From Isoetes taiwanensis (lineage: Eukaryota; Streptophyta; Lycopodiopsida; Isoetales; Isoetaceae), in contig JAJEKV010000033.1 in assembly GCA_021234155.1 (NCBI GenBank), forward strand, positions 999,848 through 1,063,847: a stretch of 64,000 nucleotides of DNA, given 5' to 3'. The translations under genes and the position numbers were made by a program. Position 1 is the first letter of the stretch. Each line of letters opens with the position of its first letter. The notes below the pieces were generated by a model. That model did no database searches. It was given only the letters and a program-made list of their open reading frames with translations, and had not been told where the DNA came from. Positions 1 through 12,335 of this stretch are shown here, in pieces.

Positions 1-51
1 CTTGAGCTCCGTATCTTATTGAATTTTCGATTTTCAGTCGCTGTTTGCAAG

Positions 52-3000
52 ATGCCGCCATCTAAGGGTTTTCAGCTTCAGAATTTGAGTATTCCTTCCA
101 GGGGCAACATGGTAGTGCAAGATGACCTCGAAGCACAGGCTTTGCTACTTGATGATGGAGAGTTTGAGATGAAGTCATTGTTGTCAAATGAGGAAGTAAC
201 GAATGCAAAATGGAACGATAGGATTGAGGTTAAAATTACAGGGATGACCTGCTCAGCATGTACACATTCAGTTGAAAATGCCCTTCAAAGGTTAACGGGT
301 ATAGAGTCGGTTTCTGTTTCTCTTCTTCAGAATAAGGCCGAGGTCATTTTTAATTCGAGTATTCTCAATGTAAGCATTCTGATTCATGAGAGGTTCGTTA
401 GGAATTTTGATAGTGCTAAAAATCTTAAGTTCAACTCTCACGTGGCAATACTTTACACATTAGGTTGTCAGCAGCCTTATCTTGATTTTTCTTGCATCCT
501 CGGATTTGTTTCTCTTGTGATTATACCTGTTCACAGATTTTGAGTTGTATGTACTTTCAGGAAAAGGATATCAAGGATGCAATCGAGTTTGCAGGATTTG
601 ATGCTGAGATCTTGCCCAGGTCTATCTTCACGACAGATGCTATTAAGGGCAGGACAACTGAGAAGTTCAAAGTCAGTGGGATGACATGCACTGCTTGTGT
701 GAATTCTGTTGAAGGGATTTTATCAAAGTTACCAGGTGTCTTTCGTGCATCAGTTGCTTTAGCAACTGAAATAGGTGAAGTGGAGTTTGATCCTTATTTG
801 ATGGACAGGAAGAAGATAATTGGAGCAATTGAAGATGCAGGTTTTGATGCTGAATTGATAGAAAGTGGTCAAAGGAACAAAGTGGTCATTACTATTGCTG
901 GGATGGTCACAGATGAAGAGGGAAAACAGTTGGGGCATATTTTACAGGAGCTAAGGGGAATACAGAAATTTGCGGTTGATATTGCATCGGAAAATGTGGA
1001 GATTCTGTTTGACACAGAAATTATAGGAATAAGGAGTATTGTGGATGCTATTGAATCTAGAGGGAAATACAAAGTAATCTTGCCGAACTTTTACACGGCG
1101 TATTCTCCTGATCTTTATACAGAAAGGGCGGCAGCTCTTCGGCGTGTCAGATCAACCTTGGCCTTCAGTGTATGCCTGTTTGTACTTTGTTTGCGCAAGA
1201 GAACATCAAGCATGTTATCTAATCTGTGTTGATCCTTTGCAGATCCCAGTGTTCTTTATTTCTTTCATCTGCCCCCTCATATACCAATTTTTTTCACAAC
1301 CTTCTTATGCTGCCATGTGGCCCTTTTCTGATGAGTGATTGGTTGAAGTGGCTGCTAGTTACACCAGTTCAGTTTGTAATTGGCTCACGCTTTTATGTTG
1401 GGGCTTATCATTCTCTACGGAATGGATCTGCTAACATGGACGTGTTAATAGTTCTTGGAACTACATCTGCATATATGTATTCTGTTTGCGTTCTCTTTTA
1501 TGGAGCATTTGCAAATATTCGCATGATGACCTATTTTGAGACAACGTCTATGCTCATCACTTTTGTCTTAATTGGCAAGTATCTTGAAATTTTAGCGAAG
1601 GGTAAAACATCTGAAGCCATAGGCAAGCTCTTAGAGCTTGCTCCAACAAATGCCATTCTGTTAACTACTGATTCTGGTAAGAAATGGCATCTAAGAGATC
1701 ATTGTTCGTTGATCTCTGACAGCATTCAAATGTATGCAGATGGAACAAAAGAGAGATTGATAGATGCTCAGCTTGTTGAGAAAGGAGATGTCTTGAAAGT
1801 ACTTCCGGGCTCCAAAGTTCCAGCTGATGGAGTTGTGGTCTCAGGGGCAAGCCATGTGAATGAGAGCATGATTACAGGTGAAGCTGTGCCTGTTGCAAAA
1901 TCCATCGGGGATTTTGTGATTGGGGGTACGATAAATACTAATGGTATCATGCAAATGCAAGCAACAAAAGTTGGCCGCGATGCCGCTCTCGCTCAAATTG
2001 TTTCTCTTGTGGAGACAGCACAGATGTCAAAAGCCCCCATCCAGAAATATGCAGATTATGTAAGTCTACATATGTTGCATGCATTTTCTATACACTTAGG
2101 ATTGATTGGTTGTCCACAGCTTCTGAAGGTCCTGGAAATCTTCATTTTAGATTTGGCAATTTAATCATTGAGCTTGACCTTCTACCACTAGACTGCTTTT
2201 GTATCTTATTGTATCACTTTCTTAATCTCGGGCCCTGCTTTTATATCCCTCATTCTAATTTCTGCAGAGTTCTGTTCATTCAGAAAATTTACAGTCTCAA
2301 CTTGCAGTGTGCTGTATAGGATTTTGTACTTATAACATGCTGTGTAATATTGCCAGATTTCTAGCATCTTCGTGCCAGTCGTCGTGCTTTTAGCTTCCGT
2401 GACTTGGCTTACATGGTATGCTCATTGCTTACCACTTTTATCACAAGATTCTATTTTGCTGGAGTTCTCTGACATTTCCACATCATGTTTAATGCAGGTA
2501 CTTAGCTGGGCTGCTTGGGCTTTATCCAAGCTCATGGCTTCCAGATGGAACAAATTATTTTATCTTTTCACTGATGTTTTCAATATCAGTTGTTGTAATA
2601 GCATGCCCATGTGCACTGGGACTTGCAACTCCAACTGCGGTAATGGTAGCAACAGGGGTTGGTGCTAGCAATGGTATTTTAATCAAAGGTGGAGATGCTT
2701 TAGAGCGTGCCCATCAAGTTGAATGTGTGGTGTTTGATAAGACTGGAACTTTGACCAAAGGAAGGCCATCTGTAACAACCATAAAAGTATTCAACAACAT
2801 TCATTTACAAGATTTTCTTGGTCTTGTTGCTGCTGCAGAGGTATGATAACTATCAAATCCTGATATTTAGATTCTAGACTTGCGTAACCATCTGTCCTTT
2901 GAATATAAGATAGAAATAAAGATGTTAATGTCATGTTATTTTTTTTTTCCATGTGAACAATGCCAATAAATTCTAGCCTTTGTTGCTTGACACCGAAAAT

Positions 3001-4446
3001 GACATCAGTAAATTACACGAGCAATGAGATGTAAACTTTCTGCAAAAACAATCGGAACTCTTCGCGTCACTTAAATTAAATAGGCAATCCATGGGATTAC
3101 TGATGTTTTTAACTCCATTTGCAAAATATAGCTTCTTAAAAGTTTATAAATAAGCATACAAACATCGTCAACTGCATTGTATAATGCGTGTAGATATCAT
3201 ATTTGAACCTTTTTGTTGCATTTTCTGAAGCTTCAACATGTATTACGCACGTTCTCTTTTGTGGTCATGTGCATGTCATATGTGCTTAGTCTCTCTATAT
3301 CATTTTATGATGATGCTAATTTTTGGTTTTTCAAATCAGTCAAACAGTGAACATCCCCTGGCGCGAGCAGTGGTGGAACATGCACATCATTTTCTCGTAT
3401 TTTCTGAATCATCTGCTTCCATGGGTCAATCAACTCCCACCACAAGAGATACAAGCTGGCTCCAGGAAAGCAAACATTTTGAATCTGTTCCTGGCCAGGG
3501 GAGTAAAATCTTGAGGTTAATCACCACAAAATACTGGTAATTTTTTCTGTCCTGGTTTTTACCTACATCAAAAATCAAAAAGAGGAAATCAACAGAAGAA
3601 AGGGATTTTGACTCGTGCATTTTGTGATTCTGCATTGTAGGTCGGCAATAGAAGACTGCTGCAAGCTCATGCAGTGGAGATATCTTCTGAGGCTGAAAGT
3701 TACTTATCTGAGGTTGAGAATGCAGCAAAGACAAGCATACTTGTTTCAATTGACAATTTGTTAGCTGGGATTATAGCAGTTTCAGATCCTTTAAAGCGTG
3801 AAGCAGCACTAGTTGTTCAAGCACTCAAGAGAATGGGAATTCGGCCTATCATGGTGACAGGAGATAACTGGTGTACAGCTCAGGCCGTGGCAACTGAGGT
3901 AATTTGGAAGTAAACTGCTAACTTGCTAAGTTGGGATAATAAAAACAATGTTTTTGAAAATCATGCAGATTGGCATTGAGGAATACATGGCTGAAGTTAT
4001 GCCAGATGGCAAGGCAGATGCAGTCAGAGATATTCAATCTAAAGGGGTGGTTGTTGCAATGGTTGGGGATGGAATCAACGACTCTCCAGCTCTTGTAGCA
4101 GCTGATGTTGGTATTGCAATTGGAGCTGGCACCGATATTGCCATAGAGGCTGCTGATTATGTGCTTATGAAGAACAGTCTTGAGGATGTAATCACTGCAT
4201 TTGATTTGTCAAGAAAGACGTTGGTCGGATCAAATGGAATTATATGTTTGCTATGGGTTTACAACCTTGTAGCCATACCAATTGCTGCTGGTGTTTTATA
4301 TCCTGCTTTTTGGGATCCCGTTACCACCATGGGTGTCTGGTGCAGCGATGGCATGCTCTTCCTTGAGTGTTATATGCTCTTCATTGTTTCTGAGAATGTA
4401 TCATAAACCTCGGTTAACAGATATCCTGAAAGTGGAGCAGCTATAA
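52..4446 (+). CDS. HMA5: Copper-transporting P1B-type ATPase, HMA5/RAN1-like, 8 exons, frame-broken as written
   Basis: Proposed exons: 52-369, 561-1169, 1243-2059, 2357-2415, 2498-2840, 3340-3536, 3641-3898 and 3969-4446, all bounded by GT-AG. The family pumps Cu(I) out of the cytosol using ATP. Visible in order: metal-binding domain 1 with GMTCSAC (241-261), domain 2 with GMTCTAC (678-698), a third HMA-like domain without CxxC (about 890-1070), the actuator TGE (1874-1882), the membrane CPC copper site (2604-2612), the phosphorylation loop DKTGT (2736-2750), the N-domain SEHP (3346-3357), TGDN (3856-3867) and the hinge GDGIND (4065-4082). The start at 52 is chosen because it heads the frame; an in-frame ATG at 19 and one at 109 are alternatives. 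The frame is broken at T7 1288-1294 (+1), 3502-3512 (-1), 4221-4228/4258-4260 (a compensating -1/+1 pair) and 4305-4321 (-1). The 4446 stop assumes these are repaired. The promoter lies outside the window. The family assignment is firm; HMA5 versus RAN1 is not. Confidence 0.9.
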
Positions 4447-4788
4447 CAAGTGAAAATTGTATGCAGTGTATAGTAGCTGTTACATTCTTTATTCATTTCT
4501 ATGTATAGTAGAAAATTGAGCTCTTTGGGTGAGTTTCTGTCTTCCTGGTGGATTGTACGAAAGTGAGGGTATTACACAATCACATCTATGGTTTGGTTCC
4601 AAGCCAATGCAAAGGTTTTACATCATTTTGATTATCAGCATGAAATACCAAAACATCATTTTATGTTTGGTCAAGATATGAACACTCCCTTGTTATCTCG
4701 CTCTTTTTTGCATACAAAATAGCTACTAATCAATCCGTTCTATTTAGATCACTAAGCAAACTCCAAATGATAAAAAAAAAATGAACGC

Positions 4789-4890
4789 ATGTTTAACGTT
4801 AAGTTGATGCATTGTTAATTTGTTTAAAAGGGACTTTACATGTTTAACGTTAAGTTGATGCATTGTTAATTTGTTTAAAAGGGACTTTAC
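4789..4890. repeat. Perfect 51-bp tandem duplication (2 copies)
   Basis: Bases 4789-4839 and 4840-4890 are identical. Each starts ATGTTTAACGTTAAG and ends GGGACTTTAC. Identity across both copies implies a recent replication-slippage event. Confidence 0.95.
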
Positions 4891-5796
4891 ATAACATTGC
4901 ATCTAGTATTAAATCCACAATGGGACAATACACTATTATACAATGGAATAAGGGCGCCATAATATCATTTGTGGTAAGTGGGCATGCATGTATGTATACA
5001 GACCAGGTCTCAATCACAAGTTAGGAATTTGTTTAGCAATAAGGTTGCATTTAGGGTTAAGAATAGGATGTTGAATATAATTAGCAAAAAGCTCCAGGAA
5101 AAATATTGGCTTAATCAAATGTAGATTTTTCGACACGAGAGATCAAGCAAATATCTTTCACCATTTGTCATGTTTTAGGCTATTACACTTTTCTATACAG
5201 ATGAACTATGGGAAACACCATTCCAATTTGAAAACTACACTTTGAGGCTTTTCTAGAAATTGAAGCTCACGTTGCGAATTGACTAAGTTTAGCTTTTATT
5301 TATAGGTGTCTCCACTTGGGGCCAGTTCTTTTAGCAAACACTTGCCTTTTATATTAACATAACTCCTTGTCTTTAATTAGCAAACTTGATTTATTATGTG
5401 AAATATTATCTGACCTAATCTTGGGAAATGGTATTCATGCCTTAAACCTCTTGCTTAAAGAGCCACCCTCCTGAAAGCGTCATATCACAGTCCACCCTTG
5501 GCACGACAAAATACAAGCTTAAGCCACATAAGCTAAATGACTAGACCCTAATGTGCCCTAACTTAGATCTCAAAAATTTTGCTTAGAAACAATTTAATCC
5601 CTTGAATGAATTAAACTACCTTGTATTAATTCAAACGGACAATTTGAAAGGAAGTAAAGAATAATCTAATAGAAAGGCTCCCTTTGAGAGAACTGAGCTA
5701 CTCTTTAATATATAGCAAATGATTTGGTGGTCCTTAGGAAAAACACACTAGACATCTAAAGGACCATCCCCAATATTATTCTATACAAGAAATTTA

Positions 5797-5820
5797 TCGC
5801 GGCGGCCAAGGCCGCCGCGA
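5797..5820. repeat. GC-rich perfect hairpin, 11-bp arms, 2-nt loop
   Basis: Arm 5797-5807 (TCGCGGCGGCC) is exactly reverse-complementary to 5810-5820, with AA between. It stands out in strongly A+T-rich surroundings. There is no T-tract and no neighbouring gene to suggest a terminator role. Confidence 0.9.
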
Positions 5821-6236
5821 ACATTTCTCTTACCCACTCACTCACAATTTGGAAAATTGCGTGAATTTGGAATAGTCTGTGGTATATTCCCCTCCCAAAT
5901 GCTCTTCTTGCAAGAAAGTTGTGTGGTATGCCCTCCTCCCGAATGCTCTTCCTGCAAATTTAGAATGGTGTGAAGATTTAATGTATGCCCGCCAAAGTTG
6001 AATTTAAGTTTTGAAGTATATAAGAAGACCTTGGAATCTTGGTGCTAAAGCTTGGGGCTTAACCTTTACCATAATGCATTGGTTCCATTCTATTCTATTC
6101 AACAATAGATTCAAAACTTAATGCCACACTTTTGCTTAATGGATATTAAAAGGATCTATATGTCACCATATTGAGGGAATTGGACTCAATAAAAATTCCC
6201 TTCTCGAATTGGACCTCTGGGTGTTTTGCAAGGCTA

Positions 6237-6290
6237 GACATTATTTGTAAGAAAGAAAACAATGACATTATTTGTAAGAAAGAAAACAAT
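6237..6290. repeat. Perfect 27-bp tandem duplication (2 copies)
   Basis: Bases 6237-6263 are repeated exactly at 6264-6290; the unit begins GACATTATTTGTAAG. Confidence 0.95.
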
Positions 6291-6786
6291 GGTGTGTGCA
6301 CTGTAACAACGCAAACAAAATAGGTGTAAATAGCATTAATTAGCTAATAAATTTCATATGTTAGCAAAGAATTACCTAAGACATATTTATTCAATTTTTC
6401 AAGCAATGAGAATATATTAAATGAAAGATCTGCAAGTTTGCATGGCTTCAAAATTGAAGCTAATATTGGCAGAGCATGTTCAACATGTCAAATTCAAATC
6501 TTCAAAGTTCTCTTCATTCAAAAAATGTAAGTACATTCAGTGCTAGAGCATTCCCATCGAACACGTATTACATCAAAGTTCTGCAGTAGTGTATAGCAAG
6601 TTTACATCATAATTCATAAACAAAAACCTCAGACAGAAATCACAGAAAGTAGTACTTACATGCGTACAACAAACCATTCGAAAGGGCCAATAAGCTGCTT
6701 GTTTTAAAGCAGAACCATCCTTTCCAGTTACCAAAACCTCTGAAGCGCACATTCCAACACAGAAGCTCAAACCTTTTTATCTTTGA

Positions 6787-6898
6787 TCAACTGCTTGAAC
6801 CGATGCAGAAAGGAGTAATATCAATGGATCTGTTATTCTCCATTGATAAGATGATATACTGGTTCGGGTTAAGTTTGGCAAGCTCCTGATGCAAGCCC
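6787..6898 (-). CDS. Possible terminal exon of an unidentified minus-strand gene
   Basis: On the minus strand a pyrimidine-rich tract ending GTGCAG precedes an open stretch reading HQELAKLNPNQYIILSMEN and ending at a TGA (6787-6789). Codon content looks protein-like and no stop interrupts it, but I do not recognise the family. It could be the 3' exon of the gene whose other candidate exons lie at 10.4-12.3 kb on the same strand; that link is inference only. Confidence 0.3.
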
Positions 6899-7652
6899 CT
6901 GCACAAGAAAAGTAGTAAGGAAAAATGTGGGCATAATGAAAAACGTATCTGCCTTGGCTGCTGTTGTTTATTATTATTGCCATAGCTGGTGCTGTGGTTT
7001 GCTGATGATCCTTGTTATGTCGCTGATGATTGCTCCGCTTGGGCTTGCAAATGGATTGGCAACAAAAAAGCTCCATAGAACAAAATAGTCGTTTTAGCAT
7101 GCAAGACATACACAGACGGATATCTTAGTTCTTTCACTTCAAAAAACAGCTATGTCTCCGCATGTTTTAAAAAACAGCCATGCTTTCTTTTGTTACAGTT
7201 CTTTCACTTCAAAATTCTTCTTAATTATGATGCCAGCGATGCCGGGCATATGTTGGGGATGTGTCTCGATATGTGATCAATACACCGCCTCTCTCAAAAC
7301 AACCAGTTTTTCAGGAATCTGGGCTCCAATCGTGGCATCGAAGATTCTTTCGTGTGGGACTATAATATAACAATGTTCAGTTTCTCGTTGGTTTGTTTTC
7401 TGGAGAAGTACAGATATTGCCATCCAAACTGAGGAATCGGGGTTAGAGTCCAGGCAACGAAAGATGCTTTTGCACAACACACAAGGAATCTGCATTGGAA
7501 TGCGCTTATTTGGTGGGCAGAAGGAAGCCTGGGCAAAAGAAGTTCAGGAACTCCGGATGATCGTTTGTGGGAAATCATCCATTTGAATAAAGATCCAACT
7601 AGAGGAGAAGAGAAATACCTGTCTTTTGTCTTCTGTCTTTTGCAGACATTCA

Positions 7653-7768
7653 ATCAAAAGCGGAACACAGCAATCTCCAGTATAGATCAAAAGCGGAACA
7701 CAGCAATCTCCGGAATACAGCAATCTCCAGTATAGATCAAAAGCGGAACACATCAATCTCCCGTATAG
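7653..7768. repeat. Tandem array of a 33-bp unit, about 3 copies
   Basis: Units begin ATCAAAAGCGGAACACAG at 7653, 7686 and 7737. The middle unit is lengthened by an internal repeat of the CAATCTCC segment, and the last one is diverged. Confidence 0.85.
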
Positions 7769-9435
7769 AGCTCAATCTAAAGGAAACGAGCCCTAATTTC
7801 TTACGATGCCTTCGAAGGCAAGCAAAGAACAAAAAGCGCATACGAATTTGGTTGAAAGGAAAGCTCTTATCCCGAGAATTTCACCGGATGAAGACACCTC
7901 AGTGTTAGAAACGGAATCAGGATCACCAAAATTTGCCAAGTGTCACTCATATAGCCAAAGAATAAAAGAATCGAATCTTCCTACAATCATTATATATGTT
8001 TAGAAAAGGTGTTTTAAGGAAGAAAGAATAAAGAAGAGAATTTAATTGAATTTTATCATCCACAGAGATCAAAAGACCTATGGGACCTAAATGAACAGAG
8101 AATACAATAGATCTATTACTATCCAGGATCATCCCCAAAGAAAGGATTTTTCGGGAAAAACCTTAGTAACAAGAAATTTGCCTTCAGACCTTACGGTACC
8201 GGCTGCTCTTCTCAATCCACTGCAAAAGAAGTTTTGTGCTCAGTCGAATAGATCTCAATTCGAAAGAACATGCAGGATTTGAACTTACAATACTCCAAGA
8301 TTAGCAACTGTAATATCTTTGTCTGTCCTAAACAAATGAATTTCACAAAGGGGCAAAACACGAAGTGTTCAATTACAATACACTATCCATATCCTTTCAT
8401 TGAAGACACTACATCTCCTAATCTTGCAAGTTTGAAGGGGTTTTATCACCCCTAGACAGAGCAGGGGTTGTTGAAAGTTGGTGTGGAGGGCCGAAAGCAA
8501 CCACCATGCCATTGGTGTGATTTGTCCTTTGCCATTTTGAAATATTACACATAATGCACAATTGGACTGACGTATATGGCCAAGAGCAACAATGTGATCC
8601 AAAGGAGCATGTTAGATATGGAAAGATGAGCTAGGCCAGTAATGAAACTGGACAAAAAAAAGGTCTCACTAGAGAGGCTAAGACTTTTAACCTTAGAATT
8701 AAAGTGAGATCGATTAATTTCAATGGAAGGATATGGTAGGTGCTTAAGTTAATAAAGGAATCAGGTAGAAAAGCGAAGTCGTTTGAGAACAACCGAGGGG
8801 TTAGGGCGCACTCACGCCTCACGAGTTTGACACAAAGAGTAAACAAATGGGATGTGGAGAGCATTTTGGAAGGGATTACAGGGGTAGAACATGTGCCAGG
8901 CATAGCACATGGGAAAGGTTATTGCATGGGAAATGGCTTAGTATAATGGGATGTAAGTTTGTTGGAAACCCTAGTTTTTGCTTGAGAGATACATAAATCG
9001 GTGGAATCTAGATTAACCAACTACGTGTTTAAATAACCTACCTTTAAATGCTTGTAATTGAGCATCGGAATAAAAGAGTCCAAGCGACAATGGTCTAACA
9101 AAGCGTAAACATTTTGGCTTGGGCATAGTTGTGTTATCCTTTAACGTGTCTATTAACCAACTTTGTTAGAGTCACATAACAAATAAAATGAAGCAATGTA
9201 AATGAACAATGCGCTTTCTTTTTTGTCTTTTTTCTTTTTTGAACACTATTACGACGACATGGATCAAGCACATCCATCTAAGTATACTCATTCGTTGCCA
9301 AGGTTGTGCAAATGGGGGCAGGTGCGAGTTCAGTGTTTTCATCATGGGTTTGACATAATTGTTATTTTTTAATGTATCGATCGACCAATTTTGATGTTTT
9401 CAAATGACTTGTAGTGTAGATAGCGTCATTCATGC

Positions 9436-9505
9436 GAAACAAATGTAATAACGCACTTGCTAGATCCTGAGAAATAAATGTAACAACACACTTGTTAAAT
9501 CCTGA
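9436..9505. repeat. Imperfect 35-bp tandem pair
   Basis: 9436-9470 and 9471-9505 share the frame GAAAyAAATGTAAyAACrCACTTG...ATCCTGA with a few transitions. Confidence 0.8.
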
Positions 9506-10383
9506 GTTGCAAATGCTGGGGTCTACATTGCTGTATATCCAAGTGAGAAATACAACGGCATTGCATGTTGCGATTTGCTAACATGGCATTTATCTTTTGT
9601 TTATTTATTGTGGCATTATGAGAATTAGTAGCGTCATTTTTTTCCATATAATATGGCATCATGATCATTAGTACCAATGGTTTACTTACCAAACAAATAC
9701 TCATTCTAGCACGTAAAGTTGTTGCACCATGATATTGATTAAGAATATTTTCTAGCATTAAAAAGGATCAACCAACCCTGAGTGAGCACTCGCTTGGTGA
9801 ACACTATGAGTGAGCACTAGCTTGAACACTAGTTGTGTATATTTGTGGAGTTATAAGAGAAAATATGGTCACTGGGTTGTTGAAATAGGAATTAATTATT
9901 GCAAAAAAACACGATAGTTCAGGTTGTAAACTAGAAATTAAATTAACACCAATGAAAATCAAGACAAACATAAGGCATGTTGCATTTGCGTTTTGCATAA
10001 TTTATGATCATGATCCAAGCAAATGCAAAATCTGAATCAACAACTCCTCTAACCTATAGATATGTTTCCACATAGATCTAGGTGGACCTCATTGAAGGTA
10101 AATGTGTTAAAAAAAAGGTCTACTTTTAATTCTCAGTAGCACCACATGTTATATCGTCATTTCTTACCTCCGATTGACGTCTTGCCATCTAAAGCGTACA
10201 TTAAATAATAGAATATAATTAAGATGCACTGACTAGCTAAATAAAGGTCGATACAAAATATAACTAGATGAAAATTGGGATTAGTTTAATTAAAACACGG
10301 ACACCTCTGAAATAAATGAAAGATTCTTAAAATTACATGAGCAAGTTTGGAGGCTGAAGCACATGAAGACCATCGTCTAGAGA

Positions 10384-10876
10384 ACGATGCACCTACATAT
10401 CCAGCCATGCAATAAGATCCAGCTATCCATTCTCAATTTGGAGAGAATGTGTGAATATACATACCTAGTTTCTTTCCCATGTTTTCAACATCTTCATATG
10501 TCGGTCGTATCTTCAATGCCTGCATTGCCAAAGCATATAATAGACTATGTATATTTGGCTCATTGAACATGAGCTTCTCCTGCTATTATTTAAGTAGGAA
10601 TGTTCTTAAGAAGACTTCTAAGAGACACAATAATCATGCCAATTTATGTGTTCTGTGCTTTAAGTAGCTCAATGCCACGAACTGACTGAATACAAAGCCA
10701 ATACAAATATGCTAGAGTATGCAGCACTTACATAGAATTCGCTTCCACAATCTCGACAATTCCACATGAAGGCATTTGTAATGCAAGAATAAGAAGCCAA
10801 TATTTATGGCACTGCAACGAAATATTGCTATCACCTTGGTGCTTCTAACTAAGACAAATTGATGAGGACACCAAGG
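10384..10876. repeat. Direct duplication, copy 1 (493 bp)
   Basis: Matches 11070-11564 almost base for base at an offset of 686-688. Both copies begin ACGATGCACCTACATATCC and end at CACCAAGG. The copy boundary at 10876 falls inside a candidate exon (see 11523-11612), so this copy has lost the 5' part of that exon. Confidence 0.92.
10465..10519 (-). pseudogene. Duplicated copy of a 55-bp candidate exon
   Basis: Same sequence as the candidate exon at 11151-11205, with the same flanking AG acceptor and GT donor on the minus strand. It belongs to the duplicated block and is probably not needed by the intact transcript. Confidence 0.35.
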
Positions 10877-11069
10877 CCTTCTTGTAAAATCAAACTGGGC
10901 AAAGCCTTCAATGTTCTCAGATTTAGCCCTTGCTTTTACAGGTGAAGCCAGATGCAAGGTGCCTTATTCTCTATTTCGTGGGGCATTAGGCAGGCGATTC
11001 ATTTGCATTTCAATTAATACTTTGTCTAGCTGTATGACAATGGGGACATTGTAAAATAAATAAACAATT

Positions 11070-11564
11070 ACGATGCACCTACATATCCAGCCATGCAATA
11101 AGATCCAGCTATCCATTCTGAATTTGGAGAGAATGTGTGAATATACATACCTAGTTTCTTTCCCATGTTTTCAACATCTTCATATGTCGGTCGTATCTTC
11201 AATGCCTGCATTGCCAAAGCATATAATAGACTATGTATATTTGGCTCATTGAACATGAGCTTCTCCTGCTATTATTTAAGTAGGAATGTTCTTAAGAAGA
11301 CTTCTAAGAGACACAATAATCATGTCAATTTATGTGTTCTGTGCTTTAAGTAGCTCAATGTCACGAACTGACTGAATACAAAGCCAACACAAATATGCTA
11401 GAGTATGCAAAGACTTACATAGAATTAAAAACACACAATCTCGACAATTCCACATGAAGGCATTTGTAATGCAAGAATAAGAAGTCAATATTTATGGCAC
11501 TGCAACGAAATATTGCTATCACCTTGGTGCTTCTAACTAAGACAAATTGACGAGGACACCAAGG
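11070..11564. repeat. Direct duplication, copy 2 (495 bp)
   Basis: Partner of 10384-10876. This copy runs on into a complete candidate exon, so it is the more likely ancestral arrangement. Confidence 0.92.
11151..11205 (-). CDS. Candidate 55-bp exon of an unidentified gene
   Basis: On the minus strand it is preceded by GCAATGCAG and followed by GTATGTATA, both good splice sites. It encodes LKIRPTYEDVENMGKKL plus one base. I do not recognise the protein. The neighbouring upstream candidate exon is 11523-11612. Confidence 0.4.
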
Positions 11565-11612
11565 TTTGTTGCCAGATGAGACAACACTTGCTGAAGGGAT
11601 CTTCCGGAACAC
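11523..11612 (-). CDS. Candidate 90-bp exon of an unidentified gene
   Basis: On the minus strand, flanked by CTGCAG and GTGATA. Exactly 30 codons are open, including FRKIPSASVVSSGNKPWC and QFVLVRSTK. A phase-0 exon with canonical borders next to another candidate exon suggests a real spliced gene or a remnant of one. Family not recognised. Confidence 0.4.
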
Positions 11613-12159
11613 CTGCAGAATCTCATAGCCAGAAATAATGGCAAGTAAAGAAGAGAATATTTGAACTTTTCCAGTGCAGTAAACCAAGATCTCCAAGAAA
11701 TGTACATGATTGAAGCAATATCCAACTTTCATGTATCTACATTATTACCTGGATGCATGCAGACAGCCGTTTGTGCAACAGATTAGTTCGAGAAGTAGAT
11801 TTTGTGGACATAACGAATTTAGCAGAAAAATACAACTAGCTTTGCCGTCCCTAAAACATTCAAGAATGTAGACTGGAAATTCCAAACGGTCGCTGATAAA
11901 GGCACATTATTTTTCTCTGATCAATCTATTAAAAGCATGCCAGAGAATTTACCATCCTTTGTACTTTCCAGTCAACCTGTGAGCCAGTGCTCGGCTTTTC
12001 CTACAATCCCGAATTCCAAAATGCAGAATTGCAGCTAATTGTTACCATCACATAAGTTCTCGAACCGGTAATATGTGATGTATTTTAAAGTTCGAGAATC
12101 ATTGTTCAAGAAACTTGGTTGCTTTTAAGAAATTACCGCCTTGCTAAGCCGACTTCTAC

Positions 12160-12335
12160 TCTGAAATTTTAAGCTCGGGCCAGATCTCCAAAACCCCAAC
12201 ATGCCCGGTTTTCATAGCTTTGCGTAAATCGTCATAGCTCTCTCATCAAGCATCAAGGTATTTTGATCAAAGGCGACTCACCGACCTCTTATCTCTCGAA
12301 GTCTTCTTGAAGTTGTTGTCGCCGAGTCTAGCCAT
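12160..12335 (-). CDS. Possible first exons of the same unidentified minus-strand gene
   Basis: A minus-strand ATG at 12333-12335 starts MARLGDNNFKKTSRDKRS, followed by a good donor GTGAGT. About 45 bases further on, an open segment reads DDLRKAMKTGHVGVLEIW. The gap is too short for a normal plant intron, so either the model is wrong or bases are missing. No family recognised. Confidence 0.22.

Larger units (their letters stand above)
4447..6786. other. Intergenic, no gene recognised
   Basis: A+T-rich sequence downstream of the copper ATPase. I see no coding exon. It contains two perfect small tandem duplications and one GC-rich hairpin, listed separately. Confidence 0.6.
6900..10383. other. 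No recognisable gene; small repeats only
   Basis: Mixed sequence with short open frames on both strands but no domain, splice-supported exon or element I can name. It contains a 33-bp-based array at 7653-7768 and a 35-bp pair at 9436-9505. Confidence 0.5.

Noticed and set aside
1677-1722. Small intron in exon 3 of the copper ATPase
   Set aside because: GT and AG occur, but 46 bp is too short, removal breaks the frame and the reading frame is open across it.
7806-8300. Organelle-derived insert
   Set aside because: The stretch reads somewhat like plastid DNA in composition, but I could not match any organellar gene with confidence.
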